A stretch of 14,365 nt of DNA from contig DHSP01000061.1 in the NCBI GenBank assembly GCA_002408485.1, forward strand, positions 49,711-64,075, in the 5' to 3' direction. The notes beneath the pieces were generated by a model, which had not been told where the DNA came from, ran no database searches, and saw only the letters and a list, made by a program, of their open reading frames with translations. This stretch comes from Proteiniphilum sp. UBA5283. Lineage in GTDB: Bacteria; Bacteroidota; Bacteroidia; Bacteroidales; Dysgonomonadaceae. Shown one piece after another: positions 1-7,274 of this stretch (positions are counted from its first letter, which is position 1; each line of letters begins with the position of its first letter). Position numbers and translations under genes: made by a program.

Positions 1-1077
1 CTCCTTCTCTTTGGTCACGTAGCCGCCCAGTTCTATTTTGGTTCCGCCGTCGATCTGAGAGACGCCGTATTGCAGCAGTTCGTTACGCAGGCCGGCAGGT
101 TCGCGTGCAGTGAGGATCATGCCGGTATAAGGTACAGCCAGCCGGAGAATAGCCACAATCCGGGAGAAGTCCTGATCTGAGACAAAGTAGTGGCTGCCCA
201 TTTGTAGCATGGACGCATCCTTAACCCTGGGAAAGGAGATTGTGTGCGGTCCCACGTTGTAACATGCTTCCAGGTGGTTGGTATGGCGCACGAGTCCCAT
301 TACCTCAAAGCGCCAGTCATACAGGCCGAGCAACGCTCCGATACCCACATCGTCAATCCCTGCTTCCTGTGCACGGTCGAGTGCAGTCAGCCGGTAATCA
401 AAGTCTGCTTTTTTTCCCCGGAGATGGTATGTCTTATACGCTTCGCGATGGTATGTTTCCTGAAATACCTGATACGTCCCTATGCCCGCCTTTTTCACGG
501 TACGGAAGCCTTCAATCTCCAGCGGAGCGGCATTGATGTTCACCCTTCGGATCTCGCCATTTCCCTTCTTCACGCTGTAAGCTGTCCTTACGGTATCGGC
601 AATAAATTCGGGGTTATACTGTGCGTGCTCTCCATAAACCAGTATCAAACGTTTCTGCCCGCTATCTTCTAAAGCTTCAATTTCTTTCACCAGCTCGTCG
701 TGGGTGAGCGTTTTTCTTACCTGTTCCTTGTTTGAAGCTCTGAATCCGCAGTAGGTACAGTTGTTGGAACATTTGTTTCCGATGTACAGCGGAGCAAACA
801 GCACGATCCGGTTTCCGTAGATTCTCTTTTTCAGCTCTCTGGCGCCCTCTTTGATGAGCTCCACTGATTCTTCGTCGGCCGCATTGATCAGGGTGGCTGT
901 CTCTTCGAGGCTTAATCTCTCTTTGGCAAGCGACTTGTTGACAATGTTCCTTACTTTTTCGGGTGTGGGCAGGGCATTGTTCAGATATCCCCAAATCTCA
1001 TCCGCATCAATAAACGGCTGCATGGGGACATCGGGAATGCAATATGTTTCGGGCCAAAATTGCATGGCAGCAAGCAT
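1..1077 (-). CDS. hydG: [FeFe] hydrogenase H-cluster radical SAM maturase HydG (C-terminus outside window)
   Basis: HydG is a radical SAM tyrosine lyase. It cleaves tyrosine to supply the CO and cyanide ligands of the [FeFe]-hydrogenase H-cluster. The first 359 residues are in the window; the family is usually about 470, so roughly 110 C-terminal residues lie beyond the left edge. Those would include the second, auxiliary-cluster cysteine motif. Visible marks are the radical SAM motif CSNNCTYC (CX3CX2C, Cys103, Cys107, Cys110) followed by GFR, the segment VFQETYHREAY near 204-214, and LTAREPAGLR near 322-331. ThiH is the closest alternative, but the GFR that follows the cluster motif and the QETYH segment favour HydG. 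The start is ATG at 1077-1075, with an in-frame TAA directly upstream; a second ATG lies four codons further in. No other hydrogenase gene is visible, so hydE, hydF or the hydrogenase itself probably lies to the left. Confidence 0.93.
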   Translation of the reverse strand, partial: MLAAMQFWPETYCIPDVPMQPFIDADEIWGYLNNALPTPEKVRNIVNKSLAKERLSLEETATLINAADEESVELIKEGARELKKRIYGNRIVLFAPLYIGNKCSNNCTYCGFRASNKEQVRKTLTHDELVKEIEALEDSGQKRLILVYGEHAQYNPEFIADTVRTAYSVKKGNGEIRRVNINAAPLEIEGFRTVKKAGIGTYQVFQETYHREAYKTYHLRGKKADFDYRLTALDRAQEAGIDDVGIGALLGLYDWRFEVMGLVRHTNHLEACYNVGPHTISFPRVKDASMLQMGSHYFVSDQDFSRIVAILRLAVPYTGMILTAREPAGLRNELLQYGVSQIDGGTKIELGGYVTKEKE

Positions 1078-1156
1078 TTAAATGGCACGCTTCAATGTTT
1101 CATTCTTGGAGATTTCCTGTTTTTTCGCCGCGCATGAAAACGATGAAACATCCTTA

Positions 1157-1164
1157 CAAAGATA
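1157..1164 (-). promoter_or_regulatory. Bacteroidota-type -7 box (TATCTTTG) for hydG
   Basis: Read on the minus strand, this is an exact match to the TAnnTTTG -7 consensus of Bacteroidota. It lies about 80 nt upstream of the hydG ATG. No clear TTG is seen at the -33 position. Transcription would begin near 1150, giving a leader of roughly 73 nt. That leader carries a 9-bp inverted repeat (1143-1151 with 1095-1103). Confidence 0.5.
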
Positions 1165-1294
1165 CACATTTATTTGTTGTACCCGGCTTTTTTTGCGTAC
1201 ATATCCAGTTCGTTTCATCCAGTTTTGTATTTTGACATAATGTTCATGGCTGAAGGTTTTTCCATAGATATGGGCATGTTTTTTAAAAAATATG

Positions 1295-1302
1295 TACCTT
1301 TG
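1295..1302 (+). promoter_or_regulatory. Bacteroidota-type -7 box (TACCTTTG) for dapA
   Basis: This is an exact match to TAnnTTTG, 70 bp upstream of the dapA ATG. The -33 element is weak, with only a T-run around 1279-1284. A near-palindrome, CCATA-GA-TATGG at 1262-1273, lies just upstream and could be an operator, though it may be chance. The rest of the 1078-1371 divergent region is AT-rich. I see no gene in it apart from a doubtful 19-codon frame in the hydG leader. Confidence 0.45.
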
Positions 1303-1371
1303 CTCTTTGGAAACACTTTACATAAAAAATGTGCTTTCCGGAAATAAATTGCAGGAAAAAACAGCCATTTC

Positions 1372-2259
1372 ATGTCAAATATTCATTTTCAAGGTTTGGG
1401 GGTAGCTTTAATCACTCCTTTCAGGGAAGAGGGTTTCATTGATTTTGATGCTCTTTCCCGGTTATTGGACTTTCAGCTGGAGAATGGTGCCGACTATATT
1501 GTGGCGCTGGGTACCACAGCCGAAACGCCCACTCTTAACAAAAAGGAAAGAGCCGAGGTGGTCCGGTTTATTGTGGAAAAAGTGAATGGCAGGATACCTG
1601 TGGTAATGGGTGTGGGAGGAAACAATACGGCCGATGTAGTGGAAGAGCTTAGGCATACCGATTTTACCGGTGTCAGTGCTGTTCTCTCTGTGACGCCCTA
1701 TTACAATAAGCCGACCCAAGAGGGACTTTTTCAGCATTATTATGCGCTGTCGCAGGCATCGCCGCTGCCGATTATTTTGTATAATGTTCCCGGAAGAACC
1801 GGTGTGAATATGACCGCCGAAACGACACTTCGCATCGCACGCAACTGCAGCAATGTGGTGGCTGTGAAGGAGGCTTCGGGCAGCCTGGATCAGATTAAAG
1901 CCATTGTCGATGGAGCACCTCGGGGTTTCCATGTCATCTCGGGAGACGACGCCATTACGACCACTGTAATTGAAATGGGTGGCATCGGCGTGATCTCGGT
2001 GTTTGGAAATGCTTTTCCCAAAGAGATGTCCTGGCTTGTACACAGTGCACTCGAAGGCAATGCCGTGAGTGCACGGAATAAGATGGAGCAGAATTTCAAC
2101 CGTCTTTTTCATCTGATCTTTGTGGAAGGCAATCCCGCAGGCGTGAAGTGTATCCTCTACCTTAAAGGTATGGTCGAAAACAGGCTCCGCCTGCCGCTGG
2201 TCCCCGTAAGTGAAAAGACACACCGGGAAATCAAGGAAGAACTTGCGAGAATCGGTTGA
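1372..2259 (+). CDS. dapA: 4-hydroxy-tetrahydrodipicolinate synthase
   Basis: DapA condenses pyruvate with aspartate semialdehyde. This is the first committed step toward diaminopimelate and lysine, in the cytoplasm. The 295-residue protein is normal length for this class I aldolase of (beta/alpha)8 fold. Visible active-site marks are ALGTTAETPTL (45-55) with the Thr48-Thr49 pair, VTPYYNKP (107-114) with the tyrosine of the catalytic triad, YNVPGRTG (137-144) with Tyr137 and Arg142, and VAVKEASG (163-170) with Schiff-base Lys166. N-acetylneuraminate lyase and other DHDPS-family aldolases are possible relatives, but the GTT and YNVPGRTG motifs favour DapA. It appears monocistronic, with its own promoter box at 1295 and an intrinsic terminator 33 bp after the stop. 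No lysine riboswitch-like structure is evident in the short leader. Confidence 0.95.
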   Translation: MSNIHFQGLGVALITPFREEGFIDFDALSRLLDFQLENGADYIVALGTTAETPTLNKKERAEVVRFIVEKVNGRIPVVMGVGGNNTADVVEELRHTDFTGVSAVLSVTPYYNKPTQEGLFQHYYALSQASPLPIILYNVPGRTGVNMTAETTLRIARNCSNVVAVKEASGSLDQIKAIVDGAPRGFHVISGDDAITTTVIEMGGIGVISVFGNAFPKEMSWLVHSALEGNAVSARNKMEQNFNRLFHLIFVEGNPAGVKCILYLKGMVENRLRLPLVPVSEKTHREIKEELARIG

Positions 2260-2291
2260 TCAATAGCTAGTTTATACCTCCAAATTTTTCC

Positions 2292-2329
2292 GTTCGGTAT
2301 CACTGATGTGTATCGAACAATTTTTTTTT
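2292..2329 (+). terminator. Intrinsic terminator of dapA
   Basis: The hairpin runs from GTTCG at 2292 to CGAAC at 2318. It has an 8-bp lower stem (one G-U pair), a bulged T, three more pairs and a TGAT loop. A run of nine T (2321-2329) follows two bases later. It separates dapA from the pepO operon. Confidence 0.75.
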
Positions 2330-2330
2330 G

Positions 2331-2338
2331 TACTTTTG
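2331..2338 (+). promoter_or_regulatory. Bacteroidota-type -7 box (TACTTTTG) for the pepO operon
   Basis: This exact TAnnTTTG match directly follows the T-run of the dapA terminator and lies 86 bp upstream of the pepO ATG. No convincing TTG is found at -33, where the sequence is occupied by the terminator hairpin. The leader after the box is AT-rich and unstructured by eye. Confidence 0.45.
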
Positions 2339-2424
2339 TAATCGTGTACTGCAAACAGAGTGAAATATAATTGTGAAGCTATTAAAGGCTTATACAAATT
2401 TTTGCAGGACTAAATTTCAAATAT

Positions 2425-4458
2425 ATGACACGGATTATATTCCCAATGATTGTTTTGGCTGTTATGATTACCACAGGTTGCACACAGCAGAAAGCTGAGC
2501 AGTCGCAGGAGCGACTCAATCTCTCTAACCTCGACAGGACGGTTGCGCCCGGGGCGAGTTTTTATCAATATGCTACGGGAGGATGGCAAGAAGCCAATCC
2601 TATTCCCGACGAATATGCCCGCTACGGATCCTTCGATGTGCTGCGGGAAGAAAACCAGGTGCAGATACAGAGCCTGATCACGGAGCTTGGCACGCAGGTG
2701 AATCCTGTCGGCTCCAATGCACAGAAGGTGGGCGGTCTCTATGCTCTGGGTATGGACAGCGTGAAGTTGAACCGTGATGGTGCAGCACCCATTCGCCCGC
2801 AGCTGGAAGAGATTGCCGGCGCAAAGGATAAAAAAGATATCGTGCTGCTGATGGCAAAAGTGAGTCGTTATGCCTCAAGTCCCTTCTTCGGATTTACAGT
2901 AGGAGCCGATGATAAAAACAGCGGGATGAACATAGCCCATATTTACCAGTCGGGTATCGGCATGGGTGACAGGGATTACTATCTGCTCGAAGATGCACAT
3001 TCCCGGATGTTGCGCGATGCATATGTTGCTTTGATGGAAACCCAGTTTCAGCATACAGGGTATACCGGAGCCGGCGCAAAACAGGCTGCTGCCAATGTGA
3101 TGAAAATTGAAACAGAGTTGGCGCGTGCACATGTCACCAAAGAGATGCGACGCCTGCCTGAGCTGAACTACCATAAGATGTGGGTGAGCGACCTCAATGC
3201 GAAGGTGGCTCCTTTTGAGTGGGCACTTTATTTTGAGGCAATGGGTGCTGCGGACCTCGACAGCCTGAATGTGTCTCAGATTGAACCAGTGAAGGCAGCT
3301 GTCGCCATTATCCGTCGTGAGCCGGTAGCCGTGTTGCAGGATTACCTGAGCTGGAAGGTGATTAACTCTGCTGCCGGTTACCTGAGTGATGATTTCGTCA
3401 ATGCCAATTTTGAGTTTTACGGGAAAGCACTCAGTGGCAGCAAGGAACTCCGTCCACGCTGGCGCAGGACAATTGATGCTGTTAACGGTGCTATGGGGGA
3501 AGCAGTGGGACAGCTTTATGTGGAAAAATATTTCCCGGCGCAGGCAAAGGAGCGGATGCTCGACCTGGTGGATAATCTGAAAACGGCTTTGGGCGAGCGG
3601 ATAAGTCAACTTGAGTGGATGGACGACGAGACAAAAAGCAAGGCACAGGAAAAACTGGGCACTTTCATTGTGAAGATCGGATATCCCGATAAATGGAAGG
3701 ATTATTCCTCACTCGAGATCAGGGAAGACTCCTACTGGCAAAATATGATGCGAGCATCGGAGTTTGAATATGGGGAGATGATCGCCGAGCTGGGTAAGCC
3801 GGTGGACAAGACAAAGTGGTATATGTCTCCTCAAACCGTGAACGCCTACTACAGTCCTTCTTCCAACGAGATCTGCTTTCCTGCGGGAATTCTGCAGCCG
3901 CCTTTCTTCTATATGAACGGAGACGATGCCATCAATTACGGCGGAATCGGTGTGGTGATCGGCCACGAGATGACTCATGGCTTTGACGACCAGGGGAGGA
4001 AGTTCGACAAGGACGGAAATCTCGCTGACTGGTGGACAGCCGGCGATGCACAACGGTTTGAGGAAAGAGCCGGGGTGCTGGTGAACTATTTCGACAATAT
4101 CGTCGTGCTTGATACGGTGCATGCCAACGGTACCTACACACTGGGAGAGAATATCGCCGACCATGGCGGACTTCAGGTCTCCTATCAGGCTTTTCAAAAG
4201 AGCTCGCAGGCAGAATCAGGCAAGCCTGTCGACGGGTTTACTCCGGCACAGCGTTTCTTCCTGAGTTATGCCAACCTCTGGGCAGGCAATGTGCGCGATG
4301 CTGAGATCCTCAGGCTGACAAAGATCGATCCGCATTCGCTTGGCAGATGGCGTGTAGATGGCGCTCTGCCTCATATCGATGCCTGGTACGACGCATTCGG
4401 GATTCAGCCTTCCGACCCCCTGTATCTTCCCAAAGAAGTACGTGCATCAATTTGGTAA
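2425..4458 (+). CDS. pepO: M13 family zinc metallopeptidase, lipoprotein (PepO/neprilysin-like)
   Basis: This is a peptidase of the neprilysin/endothelin-converting enzyme family that cleaves oligopeptides outside the cytoplasm. The 677 residues match the usual bacterial PepO length. An N-terminal lipoprotein signal (1-18) ends in ITTGC with lipidated Cys19, so the enzyme is probably membrane-anchored in the periplasm or on the outer membrane. The M13 N-terminal domain covers about 40-420 and the catalytic domain about 470-677. Visible motifs are NAYYSPSSNEICFPAG (473-488), zinc site HEMTH (His514, Glu515, His518), GENIADHGG with the third ligand Glu575 and Asp579, and DPHSLGRWRV with His637 and Arg643, as in neprilysin. 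All catalytic residues are present. It probably leads an operon with riboflavin synthase 15 bp downstream; I see no functional link between the two. Confidence 0.95.
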   Translation: MTRIIFPMIVLAVMITTGCTQQKAEQSQERLNLSNLDRTVAPGASFYQYATGGWQEANPIPDEYARYGSFDVLREENQVQIQSLITELGTQVNPVGSNAQKVGGLYALGMDSVKLNRDGAAPIRPQLEEIAGAKDKKDIVLLMAKVSRYASSPFFGFTVGADDKNSGMNIAHIYQSGIGMGDRDYYLLEDAHSRMLRDAYVALMETQFQHTGYTGAGAKQAAANVMKIETELARAHVTKEMRRLPELNYHKMWVSDLNAKVAPFEWALYFEAMGAADLDSLNVSQIEPVKAAVAIIRREPVAVLQDYLSWKVINSAAGYLSDDFVNANFEFYGKALSGSKELRPRWRRTIDAVNGAMGEAVGQLYVEKYFPAQAKERMLDLVDNLKTALGERISQLEWMDDETKSKAQEKLGTFIVKIGYPDKWKDYSSLEIREDSYWQNMMRASEFEYGEMIAELGKPVDKTKWYMSPQTVNAYYSPSSNEICFPAGILQPPFFYMNGDDAINYGGIGVVIGHEMTHGFDDQGRKFDKDGNLADWWTAGDAQRFEERAGVLVNYFDNIVVLDTVHANGTYTLGENIADHGGLQVSYQAFQKSSQAESGKPVDGFTPAQRFFLSYANLWAGNVRDAEILRLTKIDPHSLGRWRVDGALPHIDAWYDAFGIQPSDPLYLPKEVRASIW

Positions 4459-4473
4459 TAAATACAAACAATT

Positions 4474-5079
4474 ATGTTTTCAGGAATAGTAGAAGAAGCG
4501 GCCACCGTAGTGGCACTCAACAAGGATCAGGGCAATCTCCACATTACGCTGAGATGCTCATTCACCGGAGAGTTAAAAGTAGACCAGAGTGTCTCCCACA
4601 ATGGTGTCTGTCTGACAGTCGTTTCCATCGAAGAGGATGCCTATACGGTGACAGCCATCCGGGAAACTTTGGAGCGGTCGAACCTCGGCCTTCTGGAGAT
4701 TGGCAGCAAGGTGAATCTCGAACGTAGCATGCCCCTGAACGGCCGTCTCGACGGACATATTGTGCAAGGGCATGTGGACCAGACAGCAGTATGCAGGGAG
4801 GTAAAGGAAGCTGGTGGCAGCTGGTATTATACGTTTGAATACAAGTTTGACAGGGAGATGGCAAAAAAAGGATATATGACGGTTGATAAAGGCTCTGTAA
4901 CCGTGAACGGAGTGAGCCTTACTGTAGTAGAACCTACCGACAACAGCTTTAAGGTAGCCATCATCCCGTATACTTACCAATATACCAATTTCCATCAAAT
5001 CAGGGAAGGGTCGGTCGTGAACCTGGAATTCGACATCATTGGCAAATACATCAGCCGGATAGCTGCATTAAACAGTTGA
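4474..5079 (+). CDS. ribE: Riboflavin synthase, alpha chain
   Basis: Riboflavin synthase dismutates two molecules of 6,7-dimethyl-8-ribityllumazine to riboflavin and the pyrimidinedione precursor. It is the last step of riboflavin synthesis, in the cytoplasm as a trimer. The 201-residue length is typical. The protein shows the internal duplication of the family: the N-terminal half opens with MFSGIVEE and carries NGVCLTVV (43-50), and the C-terminal half opens at GHIVQGHVD (94-102) and carries NGVSLTVV (145-152). Both lumazine-binding repeats look intact. The gene follows pepO by 15 bp and has no FMN riboswitch or other rib genes beside it, so here it is apparently driven by the pepO promoter. 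The symbol is ribE or ribC depending on the naming scheme. Confidence 0.95.
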   Translation: MFSGIVEEAATVVALNKDQGNLHITLRCSFTGELKVDQSVSHNGVCLTVVSIEEDAYTVTAIRETLERSNLGLLEIGSKVNLERSMPLNGRLDGHIVQGHVDQTAVCREVKEAGGSWYYTFEYKFDREMAKKGYMTVDKGSVTVNGVSLTVVEPTDNSFKVAIIPYTYQYTNFHQIREGSVVNLEFDIIGKYISRIAALNS

Positions 5080-5080
5080 T

Positions 5081-5641
5081 ATGGATTTTCTTGAATTTGT
5101 TTCCACCCGACAGAGCGACCGAGCCTTTGATCCCGGGCGGCAGGTAGAGAAGGAGAAAATAGATCGCATTGTGGCTGCTGCCCGCATGGCTCCCTCGGCA
5201 TGCAACGCCCAGCCGTGGCATCTCATCGTGGTGGATGACCCGGAACTGAAGAACAGGGTGGCCGATGCCACCTCTGCCCGTGCCCTGGGGATGAATCATT
5301 TCACAAAGCAGGCCCCTGTGCATATTGTGCTTGTGGAGGAAAAGGTCAATCTGGCCTCGGGTGTGGGAGGATGGGTGAAGCAGAAGGATTATGCACAGAT
5401 GGACCTGGGCATCATAGCTGCACACATAGCCCTGGCTGCTCACGCCGAAGGGCTTGGGTCCTGTATACTGGGCTGGTTCAATGAGGCCAAAATGCGAGAG
5501 CTGTTGTCTATTCCGGAGTCCAAAAGAGTGTGGCTGGACATTGCCATCGGTTACAGCGTGCAACCGTTGAGACAAAAAAAACGAAAACCGTTGCAGGAGG
5601 TAGTTTCGTATAACGGTTACAGTAACGGACAAAAAAAATAA
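5081..5641 (+). CDS. Nitroreductase-family FMN-dependent oxidoreductase
   Basis: This is a compact 186-residue member of the nitroreductase fold, which binds FMN and uses NAD(P)H to reduce nitro, quinone or other electrophilic substrates. FMN-phosphate contacts are visible near the N-terminus (Arg10, Ser12, Arg14). PSACNAQPWHLIVV follows at 38-51. The C-terminal half has the family's GLGSCILGWFNE (124-135), with LLSIPE shortly after. The physiological substrate cannot be read from sequence. It starts one base after the riboflavin synthase stop, which indicates translational coupling and places a flavin-using enzyme directly behind the last enzyme of flavin synthesis. The C-terminus is lysine-rich and the coding sequence ends in a run of A residues. 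BluB and iodotyrosine deiodinase are alternative relatives, but nothing specific supports them. Confidence 0.88.
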   Translation: MDFLEFVSTRQSDRAFDPGRQVEKEKIDRIVAAARMAPSACNAQPWHLIVVDDPELKNRVADATSARALGMNHFTKQAPVHIVLVEEKVNLASGVGGWVKQKDYAQMDLGIIAAHIALAAHAEGLGSCILGWFNEAKMRELLSIPESKRVWLDIAIGYSVQPLRQKKRKPLQEVVSYNGYSNGQKK

Positions 5642-5729
5642 ACGACAAAACATTTGGAAGGAAATACGGAATGAATCGCATAGATTCACGTGACTTTAAT
5701 CTTTTTAACACGATGTTTTGGGGGTTTTG

Positions 5730-5760
5730 TTGGTGACATCGCAAAAATATGTCATCTTTG
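5730..5760 (+). promoter_or_regulatory. Promoter of the envelope gene block (TTG at 5730, CATCTTTG at 5753)
   Basis: A TTG at 5730-5732 and a -7-like box CATCTTTG at 5753-5760 are separated by 20 bp, the spacing expected for Bacteroidota -33/-7 elements. The -7 box has one mismatch (C for T at the first base). It lies 60 bp upstream of the outer-membrane protein ATG. Within 5642-5819 there is also a small 6-bp hairpin at 5672-5688, without an adjacent T-run, so no convincing terminator follows the nitroreductase gene. Confidence 0.5.
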
Positions 5761-5819
5761 CAATCTCAAATATATTTTAAAATAAGGCGGCCAAGAGCTG
5801 GTTTATTATATAGAAACAG

Positions 5820-7163
5820 ATGAATATTAGGAAAAAACGTTTCTTTTTGTTGATCGCTCTCCTTTCGATTACCGTAGTTACTTTTGCGCAACAGGTAGGT
5901 TCCAACTCGCCCTACAGCAGATATGGATACGGTCTATTATCGAACCCTTCCCTTGGGGCCTCTGAGGCGATGGGAGGGATTAGCTATGGTTTGCGTCGCA
6001 GCCAGCAGGTGAACCCGGGTAATCCCGCGTCCTATTCTGAGCTTGATTCACTTACATTTATATTCGATTTTGGTGTTTCGGGACATTTGGCCCGGATGAA
6101 TGACGGCATCAATAACCGGGATTTTTACAACGGCAATCTCGATTATATTGCCATTCAATTTCCCCTCATCCGGAATGTAGGAGCGAGCATAGGCCTGCTT
6201 CCCTTTTCAAAGACGGGATATAATTTCGGAGGCGCGCGCGCTCTTTCCAATATCCAATATGTGGAAACCTACCGTGGTACGGGAGGGTTGACCCAAATAT
6301 ATGGGGGTATTGCCTGGGAGCCGTTCAAGAATATTTCCCTGGGTGCAAACGTAAATTACCTGTTCGGGTCTTTTTCACATAGCAGCGTGGTTACGCCTGT
6401 CTCCACATCGGCGTTGATAGGAGAAACAAAATATACGTACGCATTCCGCGAATTAAAGTACGACGTGGGAATTCAATATACCTATCCGATCGATAAGATT
6501 CGTTCGCTAACGTTCGGTGCGGTATATACGCCGCAGATAAATGCAAGGGCCGACGTGAACCCGACCGAGATGCTTTATACAGGAGATCCTTATGAGAATC
6601 CTTGGCTGTCGCCTTCCCAGGTACTGATTACGGATACCTTAAAAGAGGCTTCTTTTCAACTGCCTCATACCTTTGGTGCCGGCTTTACTTATTCCAACGG
6701 CAAATTGCTGATCGGCATGGACGGTACATATCAACTGTGGAAGAACCTTGATTATCCGGCGGTGCTGGACGACCTTACTGTCGAGAGCCGGTTCAACAAT
6801 GCTTACCGCCTGAATGCAGGCCTTGAATATGTGATTAACCCGTTGAGCCAGAATTTTTTTCACCGTATCCGTTTCCGGGGAGGCCTTTCTTTCGCCAACT
6901 CATACGCCAACTTCAGTGTTACCCCTCCTGATGGCGATGCAAGTGAAGCCGTTATGGGGAGCTTCAGGGAGTATGGGGTGAACATCGGTGTTGGGTTACC
7001 ATTTCATGATTATATGTCCGGGCGCATATCGATGCTCAACATAGGATTGGGCTACTCGAGACAGCAACCCAATCGTGATTTTATGATCAGCCAGGACATG
7101 TTCAAGGTTTCCATTAATGTGAATATTAATGAGTTGTGGTTCTTTAAGAGGCAGTTTAATTAA
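5820..7163 (+). CDS. Putative outer-membrane beta-barrel protein
   Basis: I do not recognise a named function. The 447-residue protein begins with a clear Sec signal (MNIRKKR, then a hydrophobic core, cleavage likely after TFA at residue 23). The mature part opens with QQVGSNSPYSRYGYG, then MGGISYGLRRSQQVNPGNPASYS (51-73). The remainder alternates polar and hydrophobic residues, is rich in Gly, Asn, Tyr and Phe, and has aromatic-ended strand-like segments up to the C-terminal end WFFKRQFN. This is the pattern of an outer-membrane beta-barrel in Bacteroidota, loosely like the FadL/OmpP1 transport group. No enzyme motif is seen. It heads a plus-strand series with a TPR protein, LptC, a CNNM-type protein and PpiD, which suggests an envelope role, perhaps transport or structure. 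That role is inferred from context only. Confidence 0.75.
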   Translation: MNIRKKRFFLLIALLSITVVTFAQQVGSNSPYSRYGYGLLSNPSLGASEAMGGISYGLRRSQQVNPGNPASYSELDSLTFIFDFGVSGHLARMNDGINNRDFYNGNLDYIAIQFPLIRNVGASIGLLPFSKTGYNFGGARALSNIQYVETYRGTGGLTQIYGGIAWEPFKNISLGANVNYLFGSFSHSSVVTPVSTSALIGETKYTYAFRELKYDVGIQYTYPIDKIRSLTFGAVYTPQINARADVNPTEMLYTGDPYENPWLSPSQVLITDTLKEASFQLPHTFGAGFTYSNGKLLIGMDGTYQLWKNLDYPAVLDDLTVESRFNNAYRLNAGLEYVINPLSQNFFHRIRFRGGLSFANSYANFSVTPPDGDASEAVMGSFREYGVNIGVGLPFHDYMSGRISMLNIGLGYSRQQPNRDFMISQDMFKVSINVNINELWFFKRQFN

Positions 7164-7205
7164 TCGGAAACAGGTGAAGAGGGAATAAAAAAACAGAAAG
7201 AATTA

Positions 7206-7213
7206 AACTTTTG
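7206..7213 (+). promoter_or_regulatory. Weak -7-like box upstream of the TPR gene
   Basis: AACTTTTG differs from TAnnTTTG at one base and sits 62 bp before the TPR gene ATG, in a 111-bp gap that is A-rich. There is no TTG at -33. It could give the TPR gene its own promoter, or it could be chance in AT-rich sequence. Confidence 0.25.
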
Positions 7214-7274
7214 TTTTAACAATCCGTCAAAACCACACCAATAGGAAAGAAAAAAACTAAAAACATCAGCGAAT

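Noticed and set aside
1..1077. Possible ThiH instead of HydG
   Set aside because: The two are related, but the GFR following CSNNCTYC and the QETYH and LTAREPAGLR segments fit HydG better; the C-terminal motif that would settle it is outside the window.
1092..1151. A 19-codon basic, His-containing frame in the hydG leader (minus strand), starting at ATG 1151
   Set aside because: It could be a leader peptide, but its start lies at or before the predicted transcript start, there is no ribosome site, and its two ends simply coincide with the inverted repeat.
1462..2223. A 253-codon open frame on the minus strand inside dapA
   Set aside because: It lies wholly antisense to a complete, motif-bearing dapA and its translation is rich in His, Cys and Arg without domain logic. 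It is a shadow frame.
2875..3609. A 244-codon minus-strand frame inside the M13 peptidase gene
   Set aside because: It is antisense to an intact peptidase with all catalytic residues and has no recognisable motif or upstream signals.
5672..5688. Hairpin TGAATC-GCATA-GATTCA after the nitroreductase gene
   Set aside because: The 6-bp AT-rich stem has no adjacent T-run (the nearest is about 15 bases on), so I did not call it a terminator.
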